Source: Angiostrongylus vasorum
Lineage: Eukaryota > Nematoda > Chromadorea > Rhabditida > Metastrongylidae
Length of the DNA stretch: 64,000 nt
Assembly: GCA_018806985.1 (NCBI GenBank)
Contig: JADANN010000188.1
Location: 310,001 to 374,000 of the forward strand
Direction: 5' to 3'
The position numbers and the translations under genes are program-made. A model generated the notes under the pieces. That model saw only the letters and a program-made list of their open reading frames with translations, ran no database searches and was not told the DNA's origin. Below, piece after piece: positions 33,828-45,159 of the stretch. Positions within the stretch are counted from its first letter, which is position 1; each line of letters begins with the position of its first letter.

Positions 33828-36094
33828 CTTCGTGATTCGTAAGTTATGAAGGTTGATCTTTCAGCGACACATGGGTTTGCTACGCTGTGTTTTCTATTAA
33901 AACTTTCTTTTCTTCACAGTGGGATTTCTTTAATCTCTGATATTTTAAGACAACTTGGCAGATAGCATGCTGCTACAGAGAATGTTGACAAATAAAAAAA
34001 ATAATCCCTGGGAAATGAGTGAGTAAATTGGAAAATAAATAAATAAATTGGTAAACAGACGTAGCATCTCACTAAAAAATAAAGTAAGTCTTGGTCTCCA
34101 ATATACATTGAACTATACCTTCAATATACATTGAGCTATACCACTCGCATAACCTCTATCGCATGCAATTCCATCAATCATCGAGTAAGGCGAGCGATTA
34201 CCAACAATGTTTCCATTTCTCTCCATCGCGTCCCAGCCGGGCACGTGCGCCCGAAGCACACGGAAAGCAGCGTACTTTTCATATTTGCATCGTATACCCT
34301 TTATTTATTTTTACGTGATTTGTCATTACATTTATTTCATGGGTCCCAGCATTTCCTGCAATCATTTTGTGCTCCTCGCATTCATCGTTCACAAACTTCC
34401 TCGATTACGTCGCATGCTGTTTCAGCTGTTGCTTGAGGATTTCATCTACTTCATGAACTTTGCAGGATACTGGACGAGTCGATTCTCCTTGTAATTTTGT
34501 AGATCTAATTCGAGGAATCTACCACTGTTGTTCCCAGATGACTAGTCACTGTTGTTGCAAAAAAGATAGATAGAGGCTTTGCTGTCGGCCACCGACTTTC
34601 ACTCCCGTGTTATCTCATTGTAATCTCAACATTTTCTAGAATGATTACAAATTTTTTTCGAAGTGACAGAAGTCCGTTAAACTCGCCTAGGTTGGTGGCA
34701 ACACAGTTGTAGACTGGTGGAATTGTGGTTGTAATGTCTCTCCATGTCTCGTGAACGATATTTGAATATGGAACTGAGATACCATGGTTGCCCACACTTT
34801 CCATACCAACTCCTTGCTCAGCTGAGACGAAGGCTGTTTTTCAAGCTGGTGAAAGTGAGACAAGAAGTGATAATCCTGTATTCAGCTAAGTTTTGTAACC
34901 CAGTGAATACGATCTGTCGCATTGTGTCTTTTTAGAAACTCTTTTTCCTTACACGGCCATTTTAGCTCCAGTGGGGTATCATGAGTAAAGTGTGAGGCTA
35001 CACTGATAATGCGTATTGCATGGATGTATGACTATGACGAGGTGGAGCTATAATATTTCATTTGAGCTTGTTCATTTGCAAGAAAGCTTTTTTCATCAAC
35101 GTCTTGTTACCTTGGCAATAAAGGAATACATACAAATGGCTACTTTATCATTACAGCTTGGCTTGTATGAAGGTGAAAGTGCCCCAAGGTCCTTTCACAG
35201 AGCAGACAGAAAGCAGCAGTGTCCAAGGAAAATTAAATTCTAAACTAACGTAACGAATATAAAATTTTGTTTCCTTTGATTGCTTCACTTGAAGACGCCG
35301 TTTTCGAAAGTATCGACAAGGAATGCAATGGATCTTCAAATATCACTGCGGTTGTGCTAAGAAAAGGTTATAGTTTTATACGTCAACTTTCATTACACCT
35401 CAGCATGATAAATCAATGTGATGTTTTGCTGATAAAATGACACGAGGTTGTTACAAAACTCGGATCATTTCAAATCTGATGAATGCAAACACTCAGTCAC
35501 TCACCACACACCACACACGCAGTCTATCTATAAACTCACGCACGCACACATCCCGAAGAATGGCGGGTTGGTTGCCCAGGAGCGGTATCGAACAATGTGT
35601 TCATTGCAGTGAACCTGTATTAATTGCTAAATGTTTCCCATTGACACGCGAAAACCTCTGACTAAATAAAATTAGACTTTTTTAAAAGTGAAGAAAATTG
35701 CATCGAAAGTTTCATCTTGCAAATCCACTTATTCAATTATTTATTAATATTTAACATTCGGTTTCTAAGGTCAGCGTATAGTGTAGTTGTTCACATGTAA
35801 TAAATGGCGAAGTAGACTAAAATCACCGCAGAAAAACCATTTTTCCAAATTATTAAGCGACCGGCCTTAACAATTTCCCAATTTCTTGCCTCAGAACATT
35901 AAGCCCTCCGATTTTAAGCTCACTGCTTTTCAAAACTATGATAAAATAGCTGGTGTAAGTGAATTACATGGAATTCGCATCCCATGATTTTCGTCATAAA
36001 AATTGAAAGCAAAGTATATCCTGACGATTGAAAGCTGTGGGTAAACACCGTGATTTCGAGTGGTAAATAAATAAAAACACGAGTTACACAGCTG
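33828..36094. other. intergenic stretch upstream of the exchanger
   Basis: AT-rich. Open frames near 34131-34494 and 34744-35243 on the plus strand have no motif, and splice joins could not be shown. Short (CA)-rich tracts lie at 35.5 kb. No promoter element can be named with confidence. Confidence 0.35.
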
Positions 36095-36475
36095 ATGCAG
36101 TGCGGTATTATTATGAAACCTGTCAACTCGACAAAATCACCTACCTCATTCTATTCCCCGTTGCGAGTTCTTCTCACATGGCTGGCTGTCTGTGCAGCAG
36201 CGTGGTACTTTTACAAAATATCGTCGTTACTTTTTTTCCAGTTTTATTATCGAGTTATCGAGTACTTCAATTTCAGCACTCTCTATGCAGTTATTGCATA
36301 TTTCGGCTTGGTTAATAAGAGCATTGTTTCTGAAGAATGGTCTTCCTCTGGTCCGATTTCAAATCCATTTGTCACTGTTTCACATCGCTATAATGCAAAA
36401 CTCAAATTTTCTACCATAGGCAAGCGGTCAGCTGTGGAAAGTATGTTCTACAATCATTTACGAATCAAGAAATAA
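36095..36475 (+). CDS. candidate small membrane protein exon, unidentified
   Basis: A plus-strand open frame of 126 codons is unusually long for this base composition. After a short polar start (MKPVNSTKSPTSFYSPLR, second ATG at 36113) comes a strongly hydrophobic segment (VLLTWLAVCAAAWYFYKI) that would make a type II membrane anchor or signal. A strong donor-like GTATGT occurs at 36440, which would shorten the exon. No family is recognised. It may be the 5' part of the same gene as 36665-36809, but the phases (1 out, 2 in) do not fit directly. Confidence 0.3.
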   Translation: MQCGIIMKPVNSTKSPTSFYSPLRVLLTWLAVCAAAWYFYKISSLLFFQFYYRVIEYFNFSTLYAVIAYFGLVNKSIVSEEWSSSGPISNPFVTVSHRYNAKLKFSTIGKRSAVESMFYNHLRIKK

Positions 36476-36664
36476 AGTGCTTCTTTCTGGATTAGTTTCT
36501 GTAATGTCTGATCTGTATCAATCTTCTTCCGTCTCTTCTGACTTTAAATTTTTGTAAAAAGTTTTCCTTCAATAATCAAATAATCAGTAGGCAATAAAAA
36601 GATACAAAGCCACCTATTTTTCAAGTAACTCTTTGAAAAACCCTTTTTTTTTGGACATTCACAG

Positions 36665-36809
36665 TGCTCCTCTGCGTTTCTTTTTTCCACAAGCGAAGCT
36701 GCAAATCATAGAATCTAATGTAATCGAGCTACGTCAGCCAACCTTGAAAACTGCAGTGAAAAATGAAGATGGAGAAGTATATTTCATGTCCATCAAAGTT
36801 CTGAATTAA
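36665..36809 (+). CDS. candidate terminal exon, unidentified protein
   Basis: After GGACATTCACAG (ending 36664), one base and 47 codons are open to TAA at 36807-36809. The reading is APLRFFFPQAKLQIIESNVI then ELRQPTLKTAVKNEDGEVYF and MSIKVLN. The alternation of polar and hydrophobic residues looks like a folded domain end. No homologue is recognised. AATAAC rather than AATAAA follows the stop. Confidence 0.4.
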
Positions 36810-37424
36810 CAAATAACGCTATTAAATAATAGTTGGATACATCATATTTGCCTATAAGTTCCGTTCTGGTTAGAGATTTAAACGTTTGTTTTCTCAATTG
36901 ACACAACATTGAATATTCTACTTTTTTACGATAAAGCGCACTGGTAGGATGAGTCCTAAAAGAGGCACTAGAGAGTTTTTCCGGCATCAGCAAACGTCAG
37001 AAAGTGAAATGCAAAGTAAAAGAAACTGTAACTTTACCTTTTTATCAACTGACAGTTTATTTGCTTTCTTGTCTACGAATCATAACTCGCTCTGAAATGA
37101 TCAACCAGCATGTCAGGAGGTTACGCAGCATTTCTCCATTTCTCTCCAATTATACCACGACACGAATCAAGGATAAACTGATACTTGTGCTGAAACTCAG
37201 GCGAATCACAAGATTGACTCTGTGTTTCTGCCGTGTGGGACTGATGCAAAACGTCTACATTTGCGTAGACATATTCACGTATGCGGGTCTATTTGGTTGT
37301 GTACATGGCGATTTCACGTCAATTCGTCCCGTAGCTTGTTAGAAAAAAGGTGGTTTACTAAAGCAACTTTTGCATAACCTTGGCGCAAATAATCGATGAA
37401 TTTCCCTGGATTGTTCGGTCTACA
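36810..37424. other. non-coding stretch, nothing recognised
   Basis: It holds a 112-codon plus frame (37004-37342) without a motif. I consider it chance. Confidence 0.35.
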
Positions 37425-37690
37425 CGACGTTGTTATACAATGTTTGTTCGGCTGACGTTTCTCCGGCTTCATCTTCCTCAAAGCCGATCATCCAAGTTGA
37501 TGGTCCACAGGTCTTCGTCTTCTCGACGTGCTATCTTCGTAGTCGTATCGAGTCGAATCTCCTTCACTGCAGCACTGCTCAAATGAGGCAACCTCACCAG
37601 GCAGCGCTCTTTTATACAAGAATGTTATTGATGATACTGATTACCCGAAAATAATAAATTGTTTCTCAAAGGACAATCCATCCCGCAGCG
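37425..37690 (-). repeat. TATA-containing repeat T, copy 1
   Basis: Read on the minus strand it runs: TTGTATAAAAGAGCGCTGCC, 'gaggttgcctcatttgagcag', 'gattcgactcgatacgactacgaagata', 'acctgtggaccatcaacttgg', TGAGGAAGATGAAGCCGG, AGAAACGTCAGCCGAACAAA. The same order is found at 44.05-44.32 kb. No coding potential is seen. It could be a promoter-bearing end of a retroelement. Confidence 0.6.
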
Positions 37691-38189
37691 GTCATCACTA
37701 CTAGAACAGCTAGCAAACAACGTAAAAGAGCTCTGCTAACAGATCAAAAAGTTTCTTTTTCCAATATTGCGAAAAAATTGCGATACTAAAGTATTGGCCA
37801 AAACAAGCACAGAGGGGTTGAAATCTCAGAGAATTCTCGGCTGCCTGGAATAACTGAGGTTGATTCTCTGTATTTAAAACGCAAGTTCGCAAGCATTTGA
37901 ATCTTCCACTGAGCACGTGATGATATAGGCGTAGAATACCAAATGCTTCATCTGACTGGTCGAGACGAGAAGACCTCACCTGCTCAATGCAGTTTAGGGG
38001 ACCGGAAGAAAGCTGTTCCACGGAACATGGAGAGTTTGATATCCTCCTCAATGCTACATTGGTCATATGCATTGATTCCTTCGAACATTCTCAATTAAGC
38101 GTTTAGTTTCGAATAAAATTTGGATAAATGCGAGTACCAACAACCCTTTCATTTATGCTTCCAAATCAAGTTATGACAGAAGCAAGATC

Positions 38190-39990
38190 GAAACGTTCTA
38201 TATGAAACTTTGCAGAAAATACCACACATCCTTCAAGTTCATCCTTAGCGACTTTGAAGTCAGGAATAGACTAAAGAGAAGTTCAGAAACCTTCATACAG
38301 GGGGCTCACGGACCGAAGAGACAAAGACGAGATGAGAAGCTTTGTGAATTCGTCGTGATGAGCAGTACCAATTATGGTAATTCGCTAATAAGAAAGCAGC
38401 CGTCAGCCTTGGACATAGTGGTCTCTTAAGAAAGTTTGCTAACAAAATACAGCACATCACACCAAATGAAAGCTTGTGTCTAACCATTGTCGCCGTTGTC
38501 CCATACCAGTTCATTGGTGAAGTTCTACACGGCATCGAACCACCGCCTCTGTCGTGCACGATTCATTTTTCGCACAAAGGGAAAAAAATCTAGAGGATTC
38601 AGCTTTAACGAGTCAAGGTCATATTCAGTTTTAACGCGCTTTTTGAAAAAAACCTAGATCGATGCCTTTATAAGAAATTAAGTGAGGCTTACCTAACAGC
38701 TGCGCGATATTGCCTAAAAAAGCCAAGAAGTTTGAAATTTAAGCCAAAGTGGAGTCGGATGCGCAGCAGGCAATGACTAACCTAAGTTCCCTCAAACTTT
38801 GCAAAGCTGTGCAAAGAGTGGGTAAGGGTGATCCGGCTAGATAAGACGGCGGTAAGTCGGAAGAGTATTAGCAAAGCACGACAGCACCTTCGCAACTACA
38901 AAACCACGGCGATTGCCTTTCCTCTCCCTAGACAGAATAGTCACTTTCTCCAAAAAGAGCAATTTATAAGATCGTCCACGATATTTGCTCCGATTTCTTT
39001 GACAGACCGCTCACTTGCCTTTTGTTATGGAGATTTCATATGTCCTTTTAGCAGTCTGAAATCCAACATGCTGTCTTGTCAAGTAGAAATCGGCACAGCA
39101 TAAAAAACTTGTCACGAGTGCTCATCAGTACAGCAGCCCTATTGTACATACATCGTTTCACGGGATGCAATGTCCCAAATCAGTGCATTAGGACTTCACT
39201 GCTATACAGGAAGCGAGAGATACTTGGCATAGGTAGCCTGCACGATCTGCTTGGCGTTTTTATCTATAATGTCTTGCACGGTGTAATTCATGTCATCACT
39301 GGCAGCAATTCGTACGAACGATTACCACGCGGTCAACTTGATTGTCGGTGTGTTCGGCACCATGAATTATATCGGTATATATCGGTATAGTAACCAAACA
39401 CATCGAATTTCTATGAGATTTAAGTAGACCTCCTCGTCCCACTGTCCCTTAAAAAGCCTTTGAATCATATGAGAGAGAAGTGGTCATGGAAGAGCAAATA
39501 TTTCTCAACTGGCATCGATCCATTTTTCTAACGGCACTCTCATCAGCGTTTAAAGAGTGATCAGAAAAAAACTATAGACTGCCGTAATATTTACTCCTAA
39601 GCATTCTACGAAACATCGTGCGGAAACTGGAACAGGCCAACATCAGAGTGAAAGCCGGCGTATATCAATGTCATCTTCGATATTCTGATGTGGTTTTTCT
39701 CATAGCACAATGGCACTGACTAGATCAAAGCAGTAACGGCGGCTTTGAAAGCACTTGTCTTGTAATGTCTTGTAATAAAGGAGATATTGATCTTCTATCC
39801 AGTATAAAGGAAAGTTAACTGCGCAAAGACCTCGAAGCACTCCAGTTATTTCTATCTGGGTCCAGAAGCCAAATATGACGAAGCAGCATACCAGGGCGGA
39901 AAGGATCAAGTGGTGTTGGAAGCTTGCAAAAGAAGCGATAAAGTGGTGAAAGATGCAAAGCATAACAACACTCATGCCCATCTTTTGCCT
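38190..39990 (+). mobile_element. RTE-class LINE, lineage 2, degenerate endonuclease and RT
   Basis: A continuous but frame-broken retroelement coding region. The APE-type endonuclease is visible near 38200-38410 (FKFILSDFEV...RDEKLCEFVVMSSTNYGNSL) and its end near 38520-38575 (FYTASNHRLCRARF). The linker is near 38820-39010 (SISKARQHLRNYKTTAIAF). RT fingers lie near 39056-39330 (EIQHAVLSSRNRHSIKNL, LLGVFIYNVLHGVIHVI), the palm region near 39600-39720 (KLEQANIRVKAGVYQCHLRY), and the domain after RT near 39835-39985 (SSYFYLGPEAKYDEAAYQGG). Several stops and frameshifts make it dead. The minus-strand frame at 39700-39981 is its shadow. Confidence 0.8.
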
Positions 39991-40929
39991 ATAATTTTAA
40001 CCATTTTATCATGCACATAGCTTAGTTCTTTTATAAAAAGTAGAAAGTTCAAGAGCTTAACTTTATCTTTTTAGAATGCATTGTAGGAAAATGAATCTAT
40101 TTATTCAAAATCTCATCGAAACACTGTGAAAGCCACATTTCTTCAACAGTAGTGATTGCATCGTAATGAAACTGAAACATTCAGAACTTGTCGGTGATGG
40201 GTTCCATACATTCATTACCTTGGTTGTTTAATCTAGTTCAATCAAATGCTTGTAATGCCACTCTAGGGAAAACAAACTCTTTCTTACACAAAAGAAGCTC
40301 CGCAGAGACCCGCATTAAAAGCCAAGTCTTTATGTCTCCTATAATATACAAGTCCCTCACACTAGCATTATTTACACTGATCTAAATGCACACAGGATAG
40401 TTTGCTTATTTATGGCATGAAGTAAGTGCTAAACAGAATAAACAGAAGCTGGAGAGCAAGGCCGATACCTTTCGGGGCTTCAAAAAACCGTTTCATCAAA
40501 AGTTTGCACAGATTTTTGCACTAGAACACTTGGCTCAGCGGTTCCGCACATTCTGGCAGAATGCTTAGACTTTATACAATGCTTCGGCATTGAAAACAGT
40601 GCTAACCCGACCCGTTAGGCCTTTTTGATGACCCGTAATCATATATTATAACCGACTTCCACTACTGTAATTACATACTTCATCGATTCGAGTGCCACTG
40701 TTGTCACTTTTAAGGAAAGGAATGTTGAATCTATGAAAGCCGCCGTAATTGCTTCTTGAATAGCGATAACAACATACTCGCTGGGCTTTGAAAATCACTC
40801 TTTTCCATCTCTAATTCATCCATTGTTCAAGATATCGTGTAGAGAATTGGTTAGACACACTCTACAATGCACAACGGATCGATCCTTGGTCTGATCTGTG
40901 CCATGGGATCATCGAGACTTTTAATCCCT
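39991..40929. other. non-coding stretch, nothing recognised
   Basis: AT-rich DNA with no supported feature. Confidence 0.4.
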
Positions 40930-41115
40930 CCTGCTTAGGTAAGTTGCTACTATATTTCCCTGGAAGGATTGCATCACTGACTTGTTACATTGTTGCTCCA
41001 CTGCAAGTGATTACATAGGCCGAATATGTATTCAATTCCATCTACCAATGCTTGGTGAAGACGAATACATTGTGTATCCCTCAAGGGATTGATCAACGCC
41101 TAATGCTTTATCTTT
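40930..41115 (+). mobile_element. tRNA-derived SINE, 3' part
   Basis: 'cataggccgaatatgtattcaattcc', TGCTTGGTGAAGACGAATAC, 'tccctcaagggattgatcaacgcc' and a T-rich tail match the 3' half of the 9.5 kb copy. The head is lost or very diverged. Confidence 0.6.
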
Positions 41116-41966
41116 ATCGATTATCCTTCCAGATCTCACCCGTGGTTGTTACCACATGACACCGTCGACAACTCTCATGAATAAATATCGTAAGAGAACG
41201 AATGAAAGAGAAAGTACCCTGTACTCCGACAGACATATGTTGATCGGTTACCTTAGCGCCACTGGGTATTAGCATATCCTTTCGTTTCTTTTTTTCTTAC
41301 TGCTAGCCGCGTCTTCCTTAATTTCTAACCAGTCATCCTAACTGAAAGGATTTAGTCAGCTTTATAGAAAAGAGAGTGAAAAAAAGAGATAGACCATGAA
41401 AAGATGGACCATTGTCTCATATCCTTGTGGAAAATTGTATTGTAGGTTGCAAATACTCTGTCCAAAACTAAGTTGAAGGAGTGTTGATGGAAAGGGTGAC
41501 ATTCTGAGATCTAGTGGTCGACAGTGGCGCTCCCAGTTGCGAAAACTGATAAAATACACACGTTAGAACGCCTTAATCTTGGTCGCGCAGACATTCGTAA
41601 AAAAATAAACTGGTTCTTCAATATACCTCGCAGATATCTATAATTGAGGAAACGACTCCATTATCTTTGCACCAAATGCAATAATACAATACGGTCCTAT
41701 TAGATTAGTTTCTTCCTTCTAGTAGCAAAAAGGCAATATAACTTTCCTCTGAAGTCTCGCCTTTCAGTTATTTTTTCAACGTTTAGCGAACCGTTGATTC
41801 TTCATTAACGTGCAAAAATCTGAAATGTAGTAAAAGTCCCCAATAGTAGACCTGCTCTTTCAACGTGAAAAAAATCGTTGTTTTAAAGAAGGAAATGCAC
41901 TACTGAGAAATCTTCTGTCTTACAACTTCATGCTGTAGTCTTGTCGTTTATCAGCGATATTTCTAC
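41116..41966. other. non-coding stretch, nothing recognised
   Basis: A minus-strand frame at 41362-41559 has a hydrophobic end but no support. Confidence 0.35.
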
Positions 41967-42136
41967 GGTTTGAAAAGCTAAATAAGTGTAAGTTGGATAA
42001 AAGAACAAGTGAACAGTTGGTAGAACTCTGTCGTCCGCATTCATCGTTGCCCAGAGCGCAATCCTGAGTGGGCGTGTTAGTCGCAATGTTCTATTGAGAA
42101 TGTAGTATGAAATTCTCCTCTTTGCTAGCGAAACCA
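41967..42136 (-). CDS. candidate internal exon of a membrane-type protein
   Basis: On the minus strand the acceptor TTAATAATTTCAG is followed by two bases and 56 open codons to a donor-like ACC|GTAGAA. The reading is SLAKRRISYYILNRTLRLTR, then PLRIALWATMNADDRVLPTV and HLFFYPTYTYLAFQT. The donor is weak, no neighbouring exon was joined, and no family is recognised. Confidence 0.22.
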
Positions 42137-42504
42137 CTGAAATTATTAATGGCCAGCACCTGCGAACTTCTAACATTTCCAATTTCCTTTCAAAATATAT
42201 ATGTCACGACGTATGAGCACATGTATGTGTCAGTGGAATTATGAGGTGGAATTAGGTAAAGCAAGAGAAAGCTGAAGTAAATCGGTTAAATGAAACATAT
42301 TGATGCAGTCTTTTCGTTCTTTAAATTACGGTCTGTAAGTATTAGCGTGGTGGATTAAATGAAAGGTGGCAGTATTTTTTTTCTCGGTGTTTGTTCACTT
42401 CGTCATCCTGACTAAAAAGTGTTCTTGCTTGTTGCACTACGAAATGCAATACACAGAAAAAAGTTCTTTTTTTAAACTGGGGCATCACAAGTGAAAAAAA
42501 TTCG

Positions 42505-42720
42505 GTTTAACCACAATGATGTTGAGACATATGCAAAACTTCGGACGGCAGGTACCTGCGGTGGTGATCAAACCCACTGCTACTCTTTCCGCGTACAATC
42601 CACACCGCAGACAACAGCGGTCCGGAATTTTGCAAATATCTCAGCATCATTGTTGTTATATTTCACAGCTTATCCTGTCATGAAAAAAAGAATAGACAGT
42701 AAATAAAATGTGAATGCATC
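42505..42720. mobile_element. MITE family M, compact palindrome
   Basis: The left arm AACCACAATGATGTTGAGAC, CGGACGGCAGGTACCTGCGG and the right arm ACAGCGGTCCGGAATTTTGC, AAATATCTCAGCATCATTGT are near-perfect inverted repeats separated by about 50 bases. This is the most compact fold-back copy in the window. It ends in the family tail AGACAGTAAATAAAATG. Confidence 0.75.
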
Positions 42721-42759
42721 AAATTTGGTAATTTTTTTCGGAAGACTAGTTAAAACTGC

Positions 42760-42940
42760 GCTAATACCAGGAATCACCGTAGTCTTAATAGTAACCTATT
42801 TACAAGGAGGCAAATTTTCCTACCATCTACAAGTCGCTAGCTGCGCTATCTAGGTTGAAGCATTGCTGACGTGCTACCTCTGTGGCCATCTTACGACCTG
42901 CGAGGAAAGAAAGTCTTATTGAGCCAAGAAATTAGGAACC
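42760..42940. repeat. interspersed repeat K, copy 4 (diverged)
   Basis: ATACCAGGAATCACCGTAGT, 'aggaggcaaattttcctacca' and 'gtgctacctctgtggccatcttacgacctgcgagg' are diverged forms of the repeat K blocks. Confidence 0.35.
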
Positions 42941-44054
42941 AATTAGGTCAAATATCAAAAGTTCTTTTTAGTGCTTGAGCTCATCCAACTGGCTTATCAG
43001 ACATTAATGCATTACAACGTTCCATTTTAATGTACCGTTGGGAAAGTATTCATCTTCTGTTGTCCGAAGAACCATCTTCATGTACATTTTTATGCCCATA
43101 TATCCTTCGCATCTTAACATCACCTTGTCTGCAATCATTTAATTCGAGGAGCTGTAAATTTACTCGGAGCTCCACAGCAACCAAAGTTTAGTCGGGGGTT
43201 CGAATAATTATCTTTATCACTAGGTATTCACTATTGAAAAACGCTTCTTAAGCTCTTACTAGTCTGCGAACTTCTTCTGTTTGTTAAAAAAAACCGTCGC
43301 AGTGATTGTCAAGTCGTTTAAAAACCTTGAAAATCGAGTACTTTCATGATGAAGTCCATTGTCTTGGAACTAAGTGCTACTAACAGCTTCGTGAGTGAGG
43401 GTTAGTGAAGTTACCAGAATTTATCGTCGAGAAGCAAAACACCCGCCTATCTTTGCTTAGGTTTCTCGCATTAACTTACCCATCTAGTTGTAAGTTCTTG
43501 CTTTATCGCATAGCGTGGACATTCCCTTTAGCACAAGTCTCTTTCTTCCCACCGCTTGTAGTGAAAAGTCTCTGACTCAGAACAGCAATGAATAAGAATA
43601 TCGGGACTCTTTCTTGTCGCGGTTCCACGCCTATTTTTCTCTAACGGAAACCTCACAAGCACATGAACTTCGCATGCAAGAGACCAATTTCAGCCCATTT
43701 TAAGTAGTTGACCTCCACCTCTACAAAAATTTCGCAACTACGCAGAGGTTATGTGCATTGAACACGTTTGCACGTCCCGCTGCATGATCCAGACACTAAA
43801 AGCTGTGTTTTTTTTTGAGTGATTCTTAGACGTCTACACCACACTTGACATCCCGTTAACTTGCTCCTTTCACCACCATCCAATTGCTTCTGTTGACTTA
43901 CGGACGTTTTCCATATAGTTATTTATTCCTTCACAACAGCAAATCTAGAGGATTCGCAACGCTGCACTACAGTTTTCAGATTCATTCGCCCACTAACAGG
44001 CAAATTTGCCCCCAAAGCTGCAATCCGTAATTTTTCCCATTGATAAGCTTACAC
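42941..44054. other. non-coding stretch, nothing recognised
   Basis: Slightly less AT-rich towards 43.5-43.9 kb, but I see no exon that I can support. Confidence 0.35.
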
Positions 44055-44320
44055 GAGTTGGTAAAAAAACTTTATTTGGCTGACGTTTTCGGCGCCTTAC
44101 CTTCCTTAAAAGTTGGATTGATCCGAGTCGATTGTCCACAGCTGTTCTCTCTTCTGCTGGGTGTCTTCGTGATCGCATCGAGTCGTATCCTGTGAAACAC
44201 CACTCGAATGAAGCAACCTTACTCGACACTGCTCTTTTATGCAGGACGGTTGTTCTTGATACTGGATGTCCGTTAATAATCATTTGTTTTTCTTTGGACG
44301 ATGGATCCTGACGTCGTCCA
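44055..44320 (-). repeat. TATA-containing repeat T, copy 2
   Basis: On the minus strand it shares with 37.4 kb: CCTGCATAAAAGAGCAGTGT, 'gtaaggttgcttcattcgag', 'gatacgactcgatgcgatcacgaagacacc', 'agctgtggacaatcgactcgg', 'aaggaaggtaaggcgcc', GAAAACGTCAGCCAAATAAA. It lies on the 3' side of the minus-strand RTE at 45.2-47.0 kb, but a connection is not shown. Confidence 0.6.
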
Positions 44321-45159
44321 TGTCGTTATCAGCTAGCACGAAGTGCAGGAATATTTCGAAAGCCGACTTTCTTTCAACATCTTCCTCAGCTTATTAGTGG
44401 AAAAAAACATGTTGATTAGTCATGCCGAGGTTGAAGGAAAGTCCCTTTTGAAACATGGTGTTCTTTCTATCTATAGTGAGATGACAAATCTTCGTACAAG
44501 ACAGGTTTGGCGGAAGAATGTAACTTTTGTTTAAGATTACAATAATAAAATATCTCATCAGAGTTATATTACATCGGATGCCTGAATTTCTTTCTCTCGT
44601 TGGCACAGACCAATTTTCCCCGAACATTTTCTAAAATTGTTTACTATCACTAGTAACAAGACCCATCAAAATTTCAGAACGCTGCAAAATTGAACTCTAA
44701 ACAGTTAAATATTCTCTTGATTTTATACCATCTAAAACTGCTGCACGGCTCTCTCTCTCTGCGCTGAAAATTTAGCACATCCCACTTGTATTTAAGTTGA
44801 TGGTTCACATCTGAGTGTATAGGTGTGTTCTCGTTTACAGATCGTATTCCAGAGCTAGTTCGACCAATAGCTGTTAACCAGCGACTAGTGGTTTGGAGTC
44901 GCCTCCCACAAAATAGCTCCTCGTCTACACTGAGAGAGGCTGACAGGATACCCGTGAGTACATGCAGCCCACGTTGACAGCTCGGCACGTTCCTTGTAGC
45001 ACTCCTTAAAAAGGCTAAGGTCAATAGTTCAGCAACTCTCTAGAGAGCTTTCGAATCTGACTTTCACTGAACCTCTGCATGAATAACCAATGTTTTGATT
45101 TTGTTTATTGACGAGGTTGCTACAAATGTTTATGGGTAACGTTTCAATGCTTGTAATCA
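44321..45159. other. low-information stretch between repeats
   Basis: A minus-strand frame at 44674-45024 (RRLQTTSRWLTAIGRTSSGI) may be retroelement-derived, though I could not align it to the RT domains. Nothing else is seen. Confidence 0.3.

Noticed and set aside
39700..39981. A hydrophobic minus-strand frame resembling a membrane protein
   Set aside because: The plus strand here encodes the post-RT block of an RTE element (YLGPEAK...), so the minus frame is a shadow.
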